Positions 34,646 to 44,127 of a stretch of DNA of 64,000 nucleotides are shown here, piece after piece. Where the stretch lies: NCBI RefSeq assembly GCF_050433225.1, contig NZ_JBNPXQ010000006.1, positions 307,551-371,550 of the forward strand, read 5' to 3'. The position numbers and the translations under genes were made by a program. The DNA is from Sphingomonas_D zeicaulis (lineage in GTDB: Bacteria > Pseudomonadota > Alphaproteobacteria > Sphingomonadales > Sphingomonadaceae). The number at the start of each line of letters is the position of its first letter. Within the stretch, counting starts at the first letter, position 1. Below the pieces are notes generated by a model. That model was not told where the DNA came from. It saw only the letters and a list, made by a program, of their open reading frames with translations, and searched no databases.

Positions 34646-35791
34646 GTGAGCAAGAAGATCGTCATCGTCGGCGGCGGCATCGGTGGGTTGACCGCCGCGA
34701 CCGCCATCGCCCAGGCCGGGATGCAGGCGGTGCTGCTTGAGGCAGCACCGGTGTTCGGCGAGATCGGCGCGGGGGTGACGCTGTCGCCAAATGCGATGAA
34801 AGGTCTCGACCATATCGGCATCTGCGAGGCGGTCGCTGCGGCCGGGATCGAGCCGAGCCGTCAGCGCATCCAGCATTGGCAGGATGGCCGTACGCTCGTG
34901 CCGATGGAACGGGCCAGCCAGCGCGCGAAATATGGCGCGCCCTATGTCACCGTACATCGTGCCGACCTGCACACGCTGCTGCTGGAAGCGGCAACCGCGG
35001 CCGGCGTCGAACTGCGCAACGGCGCTGCGGTGGTCGACAGCGCCGGCACGTCCGCGATCCTCGCAGATGGCGAACGGGTCGAGGGCGATGCGCTGATCGG
35101 TGCGGACGGGGTGAAGTCCGTGATCCGCAAGCGCTTCGAAAGCGGTCCGGCGGTGTTCACCGGCCATGTGGCATGGCGGGCATTGGCACCCGTCGACGAC
35201 GCGATCCGAGACCTTACGGAATATCCCGGCATCCATATCGGGCCCGGCCGCATGATCACGCGCTATGGCGTGCGCGGCAACCAGTGGCTCAACATGGTGT
35301 TCTTCGCACGGCAGGAAGGCTGGACCGACGAGGGCTGGACGATCCCGGCCGATCCCGCCGATCTCGCCGCGACCTATGAAGGGTGGAGCGACGACGTGCA
35401 GCGGCTCATCGCGGCGGCTTCGCGACAGCCACTGTTCAAATGGGCGATCAATGCACGCAGCCCCCTCAAGGATTGGATCGTGGACGAGCGGGTCGCGCTG
35501 ATGGGGGATGCGGCGCACGCGATGACCCCGTTCCTGGGCCATGGCGCTGCGTGCGCGCTGGAGGATGCGGTGGTGCTGGCGCGTGCCTTGGCCGCCGGGG
35601 AGGATGTGCCGGAAGGGCTGCGGCGCTATGTCGCCGCGCGCCATGAGCGCGCGACCTGGATCCAGGCAGAAAGCAACGCCAATGCCGACCGCATGCAGGG
35701 CGCGGACAGCAATCTGTTCGGCCTGGGCCAGATGAAGGACGAGGAGTCGCTCGGTTTGTTCGAATATGATTGCAGGACGGTCGCCATATGA
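34646..35791 (+). CDS. FAD-dependent monooxygenase, salicylate-hydroxylase-like
   Basis: A 381-residue group A flavoprotein hydroxylase. The FAD motif VGGGIGGLTAATAIAQAG is at the N-terminus, GADGVKSVIRKRF is the DG motif, and MGDAAHAMTPFLGHGAACAL is the second FAD block. These are typical of salicylate 1-hydroxylase and 3-hydroxybenzoate 6-hydroxylase relatives. It starts with GTG preceded by GGGAGGGAG. Its stop overlaps the aldehyde dehydrogenase ATG (ATGA). It probably hydroxylates an aromatic ring with NAD(P)H and O2; the ring substrate is unknown. Confidence 0.88.
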   Translation: MSKKIVIVGGGIGGLTAATAIAQAGMQAVLLEAAPVFGEIGAGVTLSPNAMKGLDHIGICEAVAAAGIEPSRQRIQHWQDGRTLVPMERASQRAKYGAPYVTVHRADLHTLLLEAATAAGVELRNGAAVVDSAGTSAILADGERVEGDALIGADGVKSVIRKRFESGPAVFTGHVAWRALAPVDDAIRDLTEYPGIHIGPGRMITRYGVRGNQWLNMVFFARQEGWTDEGWTIPADPADLAATYEGWSDDVQRLIAAASRQPLFKWAINARSPLKDWIVDERVALMGDAAHAMTPFLGHGAACALEDAVVLARALAAGEDVPEGLRRYVAARHERATWIQAESNANADRMQGADSNLFGLGQMKDEESLGLFEYDCRTVAI

Positions 35792-37293
35792 GCGCGGCGC
35801 TTCCCTTCGACGGCCATGACATCGCGCCCCAGACCCGCGCATTTCTCGCCCAGACGCATCGCCTGCTGATCGGCGGTGACTGGGTCGACGGGGTCGCCGC
35901 GCACGAGACGCGCGACCCGGCCACAGGCTTGCGCCTCGCCGACGTGCAACTGGGCGGCGCACACGAGATCGATCGTGCGGTCGCCGCCGCGCGGCGCGCG
36001 TTCGAGGGACCGTGGCGGCGGATGTCGGCCGGCGAGCGCACCGCGCTGATGTCGCGGCTTGCCCGGATCATGCAGGACAATGCCCGTCTGCTCGCCGAGC
36101 TCGACGTGATCGACAACGGCATGCCGATGTTCATCGCTGAACTGACGGTGGCGAACAATGTCGAGATGATCGACTATTATGCCGGGGCAATCCTGCGCAT
36201 CGAAGGTGCCACCATGGCGCCGCCGCGCCACATCGCGGCCGGCGGAGAGGCGCTGACCTACACGCTGCGTGAGCCGATCGGTGTGGCCGCGCAGATCGTG
36301 CCGTGGAACGTGCCGCTGTCCACCGCGATCCTGAAGCTGGCGCCGGCGCTGGCGGCGGGCTGCACCGTGGTCATGAAGCCCTCGGAAGAGACGCCGCTGT
36401 CGGCGCTGGCGCTCGGCCAGATGATCCTCGATGCGGGCTTTCCGGATGGCGTCGTCAACATCGTCAACGGCCTGGGGGCTGAAGCGGGGGCTGCGCTCGC
36501 AGAGCATCCCGGTGTCGACAAGATCAGCTTCACGGGATCGACCGCGACCGGTCGGCGTATCGTTCATGCGGCGATGGGCAATCTGAAGAAGGTGTCGTTG
36601 GAGTTGGGCGGCAAATCGCCGGTGGTGGTGATGCCTGACGCCGATCTGGAACGCGCGGTGCCCGGCGTGGCGATGGCGACCTTCTTCCTGCAGGGCCAGA
36701 ACTGCATGGCCGGTACGCGCATCTTCCTGCACGATGCGATCCATGACGACTTCATCGAGCGGCTCGCCCGTTTCGCCGAGGGCATGACCCTGGGCCATGG
36801 CCTCACCCCCGGCACGATGCTTGGCCCGATGATCTCGGACGCGCACACGGCCAAGGTGATGGGGCATATCGCGGGCGCGAAGGCGGCCGGCGCCACGCTG
36901 GTGACGGGCGGGGAAAGGCTCGACCGCGCCGGCAACTTCATCTCGCCGGCGATCTTCACCGCGACGACCCCGGATATGGCGGTGGTGCGAGAAGAGATAT
37001 TCGGACCGGTCATGGCCGTCCAACGCTTCGCCACCGACGACCTCGATGCGATCGCCGCAATGGCGAACGATACGCCCTACGGCCTTTCCGGCAGCGTGTG
37101 GACGCGTGACCTCTCCACGGCGCATCGCCTGGTGTCGCGGATCCGCGCCGGTCATGTTTCGATCAACTGCCATGGCGCGGTCGGCACCAACGTGCCGTTC
37201 GGCGGGTTCGGCCAATCGGGCTGGGGCCGTGAGTTCGGCCAGGACGGCCTGGATGCCTATCTCGAAACCAAAGCGGTGACGGCGCAGCTCTAG
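35788..37293 (+). CDS. NAD(P)-dependent aldehyde dehydrogenase
   Basis: A 501-residue aldehyde dehydrogenase. Landmarks are the VPWNVPLSTAILKLAPALAA loop at about residue 171, Glu272 in VSLELGGKSPVVVM, Cys306 in FLQGQNCMAGTRIF, and a C-terminal NVPFGGFGQSGWGREFG. It converts an aldehyde to its acid. Translational coupling to the FAD monooxygenase makes it the last gene of the 31.2-37.3 kb operon. It is paralogous to the enzyme at 41504-43012. Confidence 0.92.
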   Translation: MSAALPFDGHDIAPQTRAFLAQTHRLLIGGDWVDGVAAHETRDPATGLRLADVQLGGAHEIDRAVAAARRAFEGPWRRMSAGERTALMSRLARIMQDNARLLAELDVIDNGMPMFIAELTVANNVEMIDYYAGAILRIEGATMAPPRHIAAGGEALTYTLREPIGVAAQIVPWNVPLSTAILKLAPALAAGCTVVMKPSEETPLSALALGQMILDAGFPDGVVNIVNGLGAEAGAALAEHPGVDKISFTGSTATGRRIVHAAMGNLKKVSLELGGKSPVVVMPDADLERAVPGVAMATFFLQGQNCMAGTRIFLHDAIHDDFIERLARFAEGMTLGHGLTPGTMLGPMISDAHTAKVMGHIAGAKAAGATLVTGGERLDRAGNFISPAIFTATTPDMAVVREEIFGPVMAVQRFATDDLDAIAAMANDTPYGLSGSVWTRDLSTAHRLVSRIRAGHVSINCHGAVGTNVPFGGFGQSGWGREFGQDGLDAYLETKAVTAQL

Positions 37294-37338
37294 GAACTGC
37301 ACCGTCACCGCCGGTTCCCGGCTGCGGACGACAACCGG

Positions 37339-37371
37339 TCTGCCGCCTTATTTTTGGGCGGGGGCGGCAGA
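37339..37371. terminator. Possible end-of-operon hairpin
   Basis: TCTGCCGCC and GGCGGCAGA form nine-base arms around a 15-base loop that includes TTATTTTT. It sits between convergent operons. There is no T-tract after the stem, so termination is uncertain. Confidence 0.35.
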
Positions 37372-37406
37372 GGCCCCCGGCGAATGCGCCGTGGAGCCGA
37401 CCTTGT

Positions 37407-39290
37407 TCACTCTGCCGCCAGCGCTTCCGGCAACTCGACGTCCGACCACAGCCGCTGGCGCGGAGCGGGCAGGCCGGTCTCGGCCTCGCAGTTCGCCCGC
37501 AACGTCTCGATGTCCGGGCCGAAGTCGAAGGTGGGAAGCGCGCCGCGCTCATTGCGCAGCTTTGCGCGCAGCGCTTCCGTCGCCGCCGCATCGGCCACGC
37601 CGTCAGCGATCACCACGCCATAGGCGCGCGCACCTTCGGCCGTGACCAGGCCTTGGCGGATCTCCTTTTCGAGAAGCGCAGGATCGCGCTCGAGCGGGTC
37701 ACCCCACCCGCCGCCGCCCCAGGTGATGAAATGCAACTGGTCGCCGGCCTCGACCGGGATATCCTCCTGCTTGTTGCCGACCATCAGCTGCGTGCCATCG
37801 GCCTTTTCCAGGATCTTGCGTGCGCGCTGCGCCGGCTTGCCGCCATTCACGCCCCACGGCGGCACGAACCAGCGGTCGTCATGGATGGCGATGTTGCCGG
37901 GCTCCAGGAAACGATAGGTCATGTGGATGCCGTTTCCGCCGCGATGCAGCCCGGCACCGCCGGAGTCCGGCGCGGTCTCGTAACGCTCGATGACCATCGG
38001 GAAGTAGCGCTCGAGAAACTCGTTCGGCACGTTGGTGAAGGCCGGGAAGAGCGAGTGGCCATCGGGTCCGTCGCCCAGCGGCCGACCCGGCACGCCGCCG
38101 AAACCGATCTGGAAGAGCTGGAAATATTTGCCCTTCCTGTCCGTCCCCGAATAGAACAGGTGCGGCGAGGACGAGAAGCCCGCGGCGTTGAGGAATTCGG
38201 GCGTCTTCTGTCCCAGCAACGCGCCCAGCACGTCGAAGATGCGCCCCAGCGCATGGGTGCGGCCGGACAGTGCGGCGGGGAATTCGGGCTTGAGCAGCGA
38301 CCCCTTGGGAATGCGGACGTCGATCAGGTCATAGAAGCCGTCATTGAACAGGATCTGCGGATCGAAGACCATGATCATGTAGATGCCGAAGAACATCTTC
38401 AGCATGTTTTCGTTGAGGAAGAAATTGATCGAGGCCGGGCTTTGCGGATCGGTTCCCGAGAAATCGAGGATGACCTTCTCGCCCTCGCGCCACATCGTGC
38501 ATTTGATCTTGTACGGGCCGTAACCCATGCCGTCGTCGCAGATATAGTCTTCGAAGCTGACCGGATCGACCCCGACAGAGCTCGCGATCAGCTGCTTCAT
38601 CGCGCGATAATTGCGCTGCAGCAGTTCCTCGGTTGCCGCAACGAACACGTCGTCGCCGAAGCGCTCGGCCATCTCGACGACGCGGCGTGCCGCGACACGG
38701 CATGAGGCGATGAGCGCGTTCAGATCCGCCTTGCACCAGTCGGGCGTGCGAACCTGGGTCATGATCAGGTCGATGAGGTCGGCGTTGTACTCGCCCTTCT
38801 TCCAGATCTTCACCGGCGGGATGCGCACGCCTTCCTGGAAGATCGATGTGGCGTGGATGGGCATCGATCCCGGCACCATGCCGCCGATGTCGCTCTGATG
38901 CCCGAACATCGAGGTATAGGCGATCAGCCGCCCGTCCTTGAACACCGGAAGCAGCACCAGCCAGTCGTTGGAATGGCTGATCGCACCGCCGACCGAATAG
39001 GGATCGGACAACATGATCATGTCCCCATCCTCGATCGTGCCATCATAGCCGTCGAGGAAGGGGCCGATGTAGGAGCCGAACTGGCCGACGATCATGCGGC
39101 CCTGATGGTCCGCGATCAGTGGGAAGGCGTCGCCCTGTTCGCGAATGCCGGGTGACATGGCGGTGCGCACCAGCGTCGCGTCCATCTCGGTGCGGGCGTT
39201 GCGCAGCGCGTTCTCGATCACCTCCAGCGTGACGGGATCGATCGGCTTGGGGTTGAACGGCGCGTCGTTGCTCTGGACGATCGTGGCCAT
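37407..39290 (-). CDS. Hydantoinase B/oxoprolinase family subunit (HyuB-like)
   Basis: A 627-residue HyuB-type subunit. It begins with the family block PIDPVTLEVIENALRNARTE and contains ILDFSGTDPQSPASINFFLN and GGGWGDPLERDPALLEKEI near the C-terminus, all typical. With the A subunit it forms ATP-dependent hydrolases of hydantoins and oxoproline, or carboxylases of ketones such as acetone and acetophenone. It starts 12 bases after the HyuA stop. No third carboxylase subunit was seen nearby. Confidence 0.9.
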   Translation of the reverse strand: MATIVQSNDAPFNPKPIDPVTLEVIENALRNARTEMDATLVRTAMSPGIREQGDAFPLIADHQGRMIVGQFGSYIGPFLDGYDGTIEDGDMIMLSDPYSVGGAISHSNDWLVLLPVFKDGRLIAYTSMFGHQSDIGGMVPGSMPIHATSIFQEGVRIPPVKIWKKGEYNADLIDLIMTQVRTPDWCKADLNALIASCRVAARRVVEMAERFGDDVFVAATEELLQRNYRAMKQLIASSVGVDPVSFEDYICDDGMGYGPYKIKCTMWREGEKVILDFSGTDPQSPASINFFLNENMLKMFFGIYMIMVFDPQILFNDGFYDLIDVRIPKGSLLKPEFPAALSGRTHALGRIFDVLGALLGQKTPEFLNAAGFSSSPHLFYSGTDRKGKYFQLFQIGFGGVPGRPLGDGPDGHSLFPAFTNVPNEFLERYFPMVIERYETAPDSGGAGLHRGGNGIHMTYRFLEPGNIAIHDDRWFVPPWGVNGGKPAQRARKILEKADGTQLMVGNKQEDIPVEAGDQLHFITWGGGGWGDPLERDPALLEKEIRQGLVTAEGARAYGVVIADGVADAAATEALRAKLRNERGALPTFDFGPDIETLRANCEAETGLPAPRQRLWSDVELPEALAAE

Positions 39291-39302
39291 CGTGTGAGTT
39301 CC

Positions 39303-41357
39303 TTACGCGTTGGTCGGGTTGATGAGGATGTTGCCGACACGGTCGACCGTGGCGGTGCAGTCGGCTTCGATCAGCGTGGTCGAATCCATCTCGATCACGA
39401 TGGCGGGGCCGGGGATGCGGTCGCCCTGGCGAAGCCTGGCGCGATCGTAAATTACCGCCGGCCGCAAGGCGCCGTCGATCCACAGTTGGTGGTCGCGGAC
39501 CTTGGCTTCGATCGGGTCGCCATTGCCCTTGGGCAGTTCGGCTGCCTCCAGCTCGAGCGGTTTGCCCAGCGCGACGGCGCGCAGATTGACCAGCTCGTGC
39601 GCCGATTCCATGTTGAAGGTGAACAGGCGCTTGTGTTCGTCGTCGAAGCGGGCGGTGATGCCGGCGAGGCCATCCCTTGCCAGCGTCTCGGCATCGATCG
39701 ACAGCGGCACTTCGAAGGCCTGGCCTTCATAGCGCACGTCGATCTCGAACAGGCTGGTGATCTCGGCCTCCGGAACGCCATCGGCCTTCAGCGCGTCGCG
39801 GGTTTGCGTCGCCATCTCATCCAGGATGGTGCGGACTTCCGCCTCGTCGGTCTCGCTGAAGCGGCGGGAGAAGGAACGGGCGGTTTCCGATCGCATCCGG
39901 GTGGTCGCATCGCCCAGCGCGCACAGCACGCCCGGCGACACCGGAGAGACCGCGGGCCAGCTGCCCATCAGTCGCGCGACCGCGTTGACATGCAGCGGAC
40001 CTGCGCCGCCGAAGCCCATCACCGCGAAGTCCCGCGGGTCGTATCCCTGCTGGACCGAGATCATGCGCAGCGCGCCGAACATGTTCTCGTTCACGATGTC
40101 GATGATGCCGCGCGCCGCTTCATAGAGGCCGATCCCGAGCGCGTCGGCGATGGTCTGCACCGCCTTTTCCGCACCAGCCTTGTCGAGCTTGAACGTGCCG
40201 CCCAGCAGTGCCTCCGGCAGATAGCCGAGCACGACATTGGCGTCCGTCACGGTCGGCAGCGTACCGCCCTTGCCGTAGGCGACCGGCCCCGGCACGGCGC
40301 CCGCCGATTGCGGGCCGACGCGCAGCGCCTTGGTCAGTTCGGGCACATAGGCGATCGAGCCGCCGCCGGCGCCCACCGTCTTCACATCGAGCGCCGAGGC
40401 ACGCACCGCCAGGCTGCCGACTTCGGTGGTGCGCACGCGGCGTGCTTCGAGATTTTCGATCAGCGCGACGTCGGTGGAGGTGCCGCCCACGTCGAGGGTC
40501 AGGATGTTCCGGATGCCGGCATTCTTGCCGACCCACAACGCGCCGGTGACGCCGCCCGCCGGACCCGACATCAGCAGCGCGACCGGTTGCTCCTCCGACG
40601 CTTCGGACGACATCAGGCCGCCATCAGAACGCAGCAGCGAGATCCTGCCTGCCATGCCGGATTCGCGCAGCTTGCTGCGCAGGTTGCGGACATAGCGGCC
40701 GACGACCGGGCGCACCGCGGCATTGGCGACCGTGGTCAACGTGCGCTCATATTCCTGCATCTCGGGAAGCACGATGTGGCTGAGCGATATCGGCACGTCG
40801 GGAAGGATCTCGGCTGCCAGTTCGGCAACGCGCTTCTCGTGCGCGCCGTTGATGTAGCTGTTCATCAGGCTGACGGTCAGCGCCTCGACACCGCGCGCCT
40901 TCACCTTTTCCAGAACGGCGCGGATGTTGTCGTCATCGATCGTGCGCAACTCCTTGCCGAACGCATCCATGCGACCTTTGATCTCGAACGTGTCCTCCAG
41001 CGCGGCGAGCGGCTCAGGCTTCGGCCAGACGATCCAGCCGGCGAGGCCACCGGGCACGAAGCTGCGCGCGATCTGCATGATCTGGCGGTGACCCTCGGTC
41101 ACGATCAGGCCGACGCGCGACCCCTTGCCCTCCAGGATTGCGTTGGTCGCAACGGTGGTGCCGTGCAGGAACACCTCGACTTCGGCCGGGGTGACGCCAG
41201 CCTTGGCGCAGATCGCCTCGACCCCGTTGAGGATGCCGACAGAACTGTCCGCTGGCGTCGACGGCGTCTTGTGTCGCCAGAATTCGCCGCTTTCCTCTTC
41301 GAGCAAGAGCAGGTCGGTGAACGTCCCTCCGACATCGACACCAAGGCGATACGCCAT
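39303..41357 (-). CDS. Hydantoinase A/oxoprolinase family subunit (HyuA-like)
   Basis: A 684-residue ATP-dependent subunit. The N-terminal ASKHA nucleotide-binding block YRLGVDVGGTFTDLLLLEEE and the early LHGTTVATNAILEGKGSRVG are diagnostic. A second phosphate block, ILTLDVGGTSTDVALIE, lies centrally. SGPAGGVTGALWVG is also typical. It pairs with HyuB downstream. An aldehyde dehydrogenase gene lies 146 bases upstream on the same strand. Either lactam/imide hydrolysis or ketone carboxylation fits the family; the sequence alone does not decide. Confidence 0.9.
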   Translation of the reverse strand: MAYRLGVDVGGTFTDLLLLEEESGEFWRHKTPSTPADSSVGILNGVEAICAKAGVTPAEVEVFLHGTTVATNAILEGKGSRVGLIVTEGHRQIMQIARSFVPGGLAGWIVWPKPEPLAALEDTFEIKGRMDAFGKELRTIDDDNIRAVLEKVKARGVEALTVSLMNSYINGAHEKRVAELAAEILPDVPISLSHIVLPEMQEYERTLTTVANAAVRPVVGRYVRNLRSKLRESGMAGRISLLRSDGGLMSSEASEEQPVALLMSGPAGGVTGALWVGKNAGIRNILTLDVGGTSTDVALIENLEARRVRTTEVGSLAVRASALDVKTVGAGGGSIAYVPELTKALRVGPQSAGAVPGPVAYGKGGTLPTVTDANVVLGYLPEALLGGTFKLDKAGAEKAVQTIADALGIGLYEAARGIIDIVNENMFGALRMISVQQGYDPRDFAVMGFGGAGPLHVNAVARLMGSWPAVSPVSPGVLCALGDATTRMRSETARSFSRRFSETDEAEVRTILDEMATQTRDALKADGVPEAEITSLFEIDVRYEGQAFEVPLSIDAETLARDGLAGITARFDDEHKRLFTFNMESAHELVNLRAVALGKPLELEAAELPKGNGDPIEAKVRDHQLWIDGALRPAVIYDRARLRQGDRIPGPAIVIEMDSTTLIEADCTATVDRVGNILINPTNA

Positions 41358-41503
41358 TGAAACCCCTTCCTCTAAATATCTTGGAGAGCCATGCAGGTCG
41401 GCCCGCTATGGCCGTGATTGTGTCTGCTGACGCGCGCCGTGACAGAGGCGCGCATCCGTTTCTCCACTATGCGAGCACGTAGGCGCCCATTGCGCGCATC
41501 GGT

Positions 41504-43012
41504 TCAGATCACCGCGCAGACGGTCTTCCACTCGAGATAGCTGTCCATCGCCTGGCGCCCGCTGTCGCGACCCCAGCCCGAATGCTTGATGCCGCCGATC
41601 GGCAGTGAGGCGTCGTACATGGCGTGGCAATTGATCCACACCGTGCCGGCGCGGATCGCGGCGCTCATCCGGTGCGCATCGGACAGGGATTGCGTCCACA
41701 CGCTGGCGGCGAGGCCATAGTCGCTGTCGTTCGCCGCATTCACCACCTCGTCGAGATCGTCATAGGCTTGCGCCACGAGCACCGGCCCGAACACTTCCTC
41801 GCGCACGATCGCCATTTCCGGCTTCACGTCGACGATGACGGTCGGCGACACGAAGGCCCCGGCCTCGCCCAGCCGCTCGCCGCCGGTCAACAATGTCGCG
41901 CCGTCGTTCCGCGCGCCCTCGACGAAGCTCGCAACGCGTGTCGCGTGCTTGGCCGACACCAGCGGTCCCATCTGCGTGGCAGCGTCGAGACCATGGCCGA
42001 TCGACAAACCCTGTGCGTAGGCGGTGACGCCCTCGATGACCTTGTCGAAGATCGAGCGATGCGCATAGAGCCGAGAGCCCGCGATGCAGACCTGGCCAGC
42101 GTTGAAGAAGATCGCGTTGGCGACGCCGGGGATCGCAAGGTCGAGATCGGCGTCGGGCAGCACAATCGCGGGGGATTTGCCACCCAGCTCCAGCGTGACG
42201 CGCTTGAAATTGCTCTTGGCGGCATCGAGGATGGCGCGGCCGGTCTCGGTCGATCCGGTGAACGCCACCTTGTCGACGCCGCGATGGTTGGCCAGCGCGG
42301 CACCAGTCGCCGAACCGAGGCCGGTGACGACGTTCAGGACGCCCTCGGGCAGCCCGGCCTCGATCATCAATTCCGCAAGGCGCAGCGCGGTGAGCGACGT
42401 ATCCTCGGCAGGCTTGAGCACGATCGTGCAGCCGGCGGCCAGTGCGGGGGCAAGCTTCATCGCGGTCAGCACCAGCGGTGAATTCCACGGCACGATCGCC
42501 GCGACCACGCCGACCGGCTCGCGGACCGTCCAGGCTGAAACCTGCTTGCCTGCCGGCTGATAGTCGATCGAGCTGTTGAGCGTCTGACCCTCGATCGCCA
42601 TGGCTTGGCCGGCATAGAAGCGGAACTGGTTGACCGCGCCCGGGATTTCGGCCCAGCGGCCGACATAGAGCGGCTTGCCCTGGTCCAGCGTCTCGAGTTC
42701 GGCCAGTTCGTCGATATTGGCTTCGATAAGGTCGGCGATCGCCCAGAGGATACGCGCGCGCTTGACCGGTGTCGTCTTGCGCCAGCCGTCGAACGCGACG
42801 CGCGCGGCGGAGACGGCAGCATCGACGTCGCCTGCGGTCGCGGCCGCGATCCGCGCGGTTTCGCGCCCCGTGGCCGGGTCGAGCGTCGCGAGCGTCGCGC
42901 CATCGGAAGCCGTACGCCATGCACCGCCGACCAGCAGTCCTTCGCCCTTGCCGCGGCGATCGAGAAAGGTCTGTACTTCGGGACGGAGCTGGGGCTGGCG
43001 AATGTCGAGCAT
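41504..43012 (-). CDS. NAD(P)-dependent aldehyde dehydrogenase
   Basis: A 502-residue aldehyde dehydrogenase. Glu275 lies in RVTLELGGKSPAIVL and Cys309 in FFNAGQVCIAGSRLYAH; the IVPWNSPLVLTAMKLAPALA loop is at about residue 173. It ends SYLEWKTVCAVI. The frame opens at 43315, but homology begins at the ATG at 43012, preceded by GAGGA. It is the first gene of the unit that includes HyuA and HyuB, and diverges from the ten-gene operon that starts at 43197. Confidence 0.92.
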   Translation of the reverse strand: MLDIRQPQLRPEVQTFLDRRGKGEGLLVGGAWRTASDGATLATLDPATGRETARIAAATAGDVDAAVSAARVAFDGWRKTTPVKRARILWAIADLIEANIDELAELETLDQGKPLYVGRWAEIPGAVNQFRFYAGQAMAIEGQTLNSSIDYQPAGKQVSAWTVREPVGVVAAIVPWNSPLVLTAMKLAPALAAGCTIVLKPAEDTSLTALRLAELMIEAGLPEGVLNVVTGLGSATGAALANHRGVDKVAFTGSTETGRAILDAAKSNFKRVTLELGGKSPAIVLPDADLDLAIPGVANAIFFNAGQVCIAGSRLYAHRSIFDKVIEGVTAYAQGLSIGHGLDAATQMGPLVSAKHATRVASFVEGARNDGATLLTGGERLGEAGAFVSPTVIVDVKPEMAIVREEVFGPVLVAQAYDDLDEVVNAANDSDYGLAASVWTQSLSDAHRMSAAIRAGTVWINCHAMYDASLPIGGIKHSGWGRDSGRQAMDSYLEWKTVCAVI

Positions 43013-43196
43013 GATCAGGGAATCCTCAGATTTGTGATGCCAAGCCACCACGAAACCGGGAAGGCGAGAAGGGGAGGGCACGGGGCGTCTCCGGCAGGCG
43101 GATAGATTTGCCGCATGCGCTCGCGACATGCGCGCTTGCGTGCGGATACTCGTCGGGACAATCCGGCAATCGCTGACGCAAGCGACTGGGAGGGAC
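43013..43196. promoter_or_regulatory. Divergent promoter region of the aldehyde dehydrogenase-Hyu unit and the hydrolase-LeuCD operon
   Basis: A 184-base gap between two large divergent operons. It contains repeated ATGCGC-type motifs (gccgcatgcgctcgcgacat and following) but no operator I can name. Confidence 0.35.
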
Positions 43197-44099
43197 ATGC
43201 GTTCTGAGTTCGACATCGTCTCGCGCCGGCTGGTCCTGCAGGGCGTCGCCGGTTTCACGCTGCTGGCCGCCGCGCGCGCCGGTGCTGCCACCGCGCAGCC
43301 GGCGACCAAACTCACGCTGTCGGCCGAGGGAGGCCGTGCGGTCGAGGTATGGCGTTGGGTTCCGACCGGCCGACGCCGGGGTGTGATCGCCTTCTCGCAC
43401 GGCGCCCTCTCCGCCCCGTGGAAATATGAGAAGCTGCTGAGCCCCTGGGTGGCGGCCGGCTACGAAATACTGGCGCCGCTGCATGTCGATTCGACCGATC
43501 ATCCGCAGACCAAGGCGTTTGCGGGTTTGGCGAGCTGGAAAGCGCGGATCGAGGACATGCGCGCGGTGGCGCAAGCCGTTCGCGCCGAGCGCTTCGTTGC
43601 CGCCGGCCACAGCTATGGCGGCCTCACCGCGCTGACGATGGGCGGGGCGCAGGCGATGATGCCGCAGGGGCTGACCGGCTCGCAGCGCCTGCCGCGGGTG
43701 TCGGCGGTCCTCGCCTTTTCACCGCCCGGCATCACGCCGCCGCTGATCGACGCCGCTGGCTATGCGAAGCTCGCCGTGCCGGCGCTGATCCAGACCGGCG
43801 ATCGCGACATCCCGATGGGCTCCACCGATCCCGCCGGATGGCGCGGGCATCTTGCGGCTTATGAAGCCGCGCCTCCGGGCGGTGATCGCTATGCGCTCGT
43901 GCTCGACGGTGTCGATCACTATTTCGGTGGACTGATCTGCCGTGAGATCGAGGCCGAGCGCCAGACCGCGCAGCTCGCCACCGCGGTCGAGCTTTCCACG
44001 CTGTTCATGAATGCTTTCCTGGCGAAGGACGCGAAGTCGCGCCGCGTGTTCGATGGGCATCTGGCCGCTGCAGGGCCCGTACGATTGACCCGTAAATGA
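43197..44099 (+). CDS. Exported alpha/beta hydrolase
   Basis: A 300-residue hydrolase related to dienelactone-hydrolase/PAF-acetylhydrolase-like proteins. SRRLVLQGVAGFTLLAAARA near the N-terminus resembles a Tat signal, suggesting the periplasm. The oxyanion block is VIAFSHGALSAPWKYEKL. The nucleophile elbow GHSYGG carries Ser139, and VLDGVDHYFGGLICRE holds the likely histidine. GGGAGGGAC precedes the ATG. It opens a plus-strand operon of ten genes, followed by a carrier. Likely an ester or lactone hydrolase. Confidence 0.82.
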   Translation: MRSEFDIVSRRLVLQGVAGFTLLAAARAGAATAQPATKLTLSAEGGRAVEVWRWVPTGRRRGVIAFSHGALSAPWKYEKLLSPWVAAGYEILAPLHVDSTDHPQTKAFAGLASWKARIEDMRAVAQAVRAERFVAAGHSYGGLTALTMGGAQAMMPQGLTGSQRLPRVSAVLAFSPPGITPPLIDAAGYAKLAVPALIQTGDRDIPMGSTDPAGWRGHLAAYEAAPPGGDRYALVLDGVDHYFGGLICREIEAERQTAQLATAVELSTLFMNAFLAKDAKSRRVFDGHLAAAGPVRLTRK

Positions 44100-44127
44100 C
44101 CATTCCCTCGCAAGCAGGATCCAAGCC

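Noticed and set aside
39294..41360. Long open frame on the plus strand across the HyuA gene
   Set aside because: It is antisense to a clear HyuA gene and its translation is Arg/His-rich with no recognisable domain, a common effect of high GC content.
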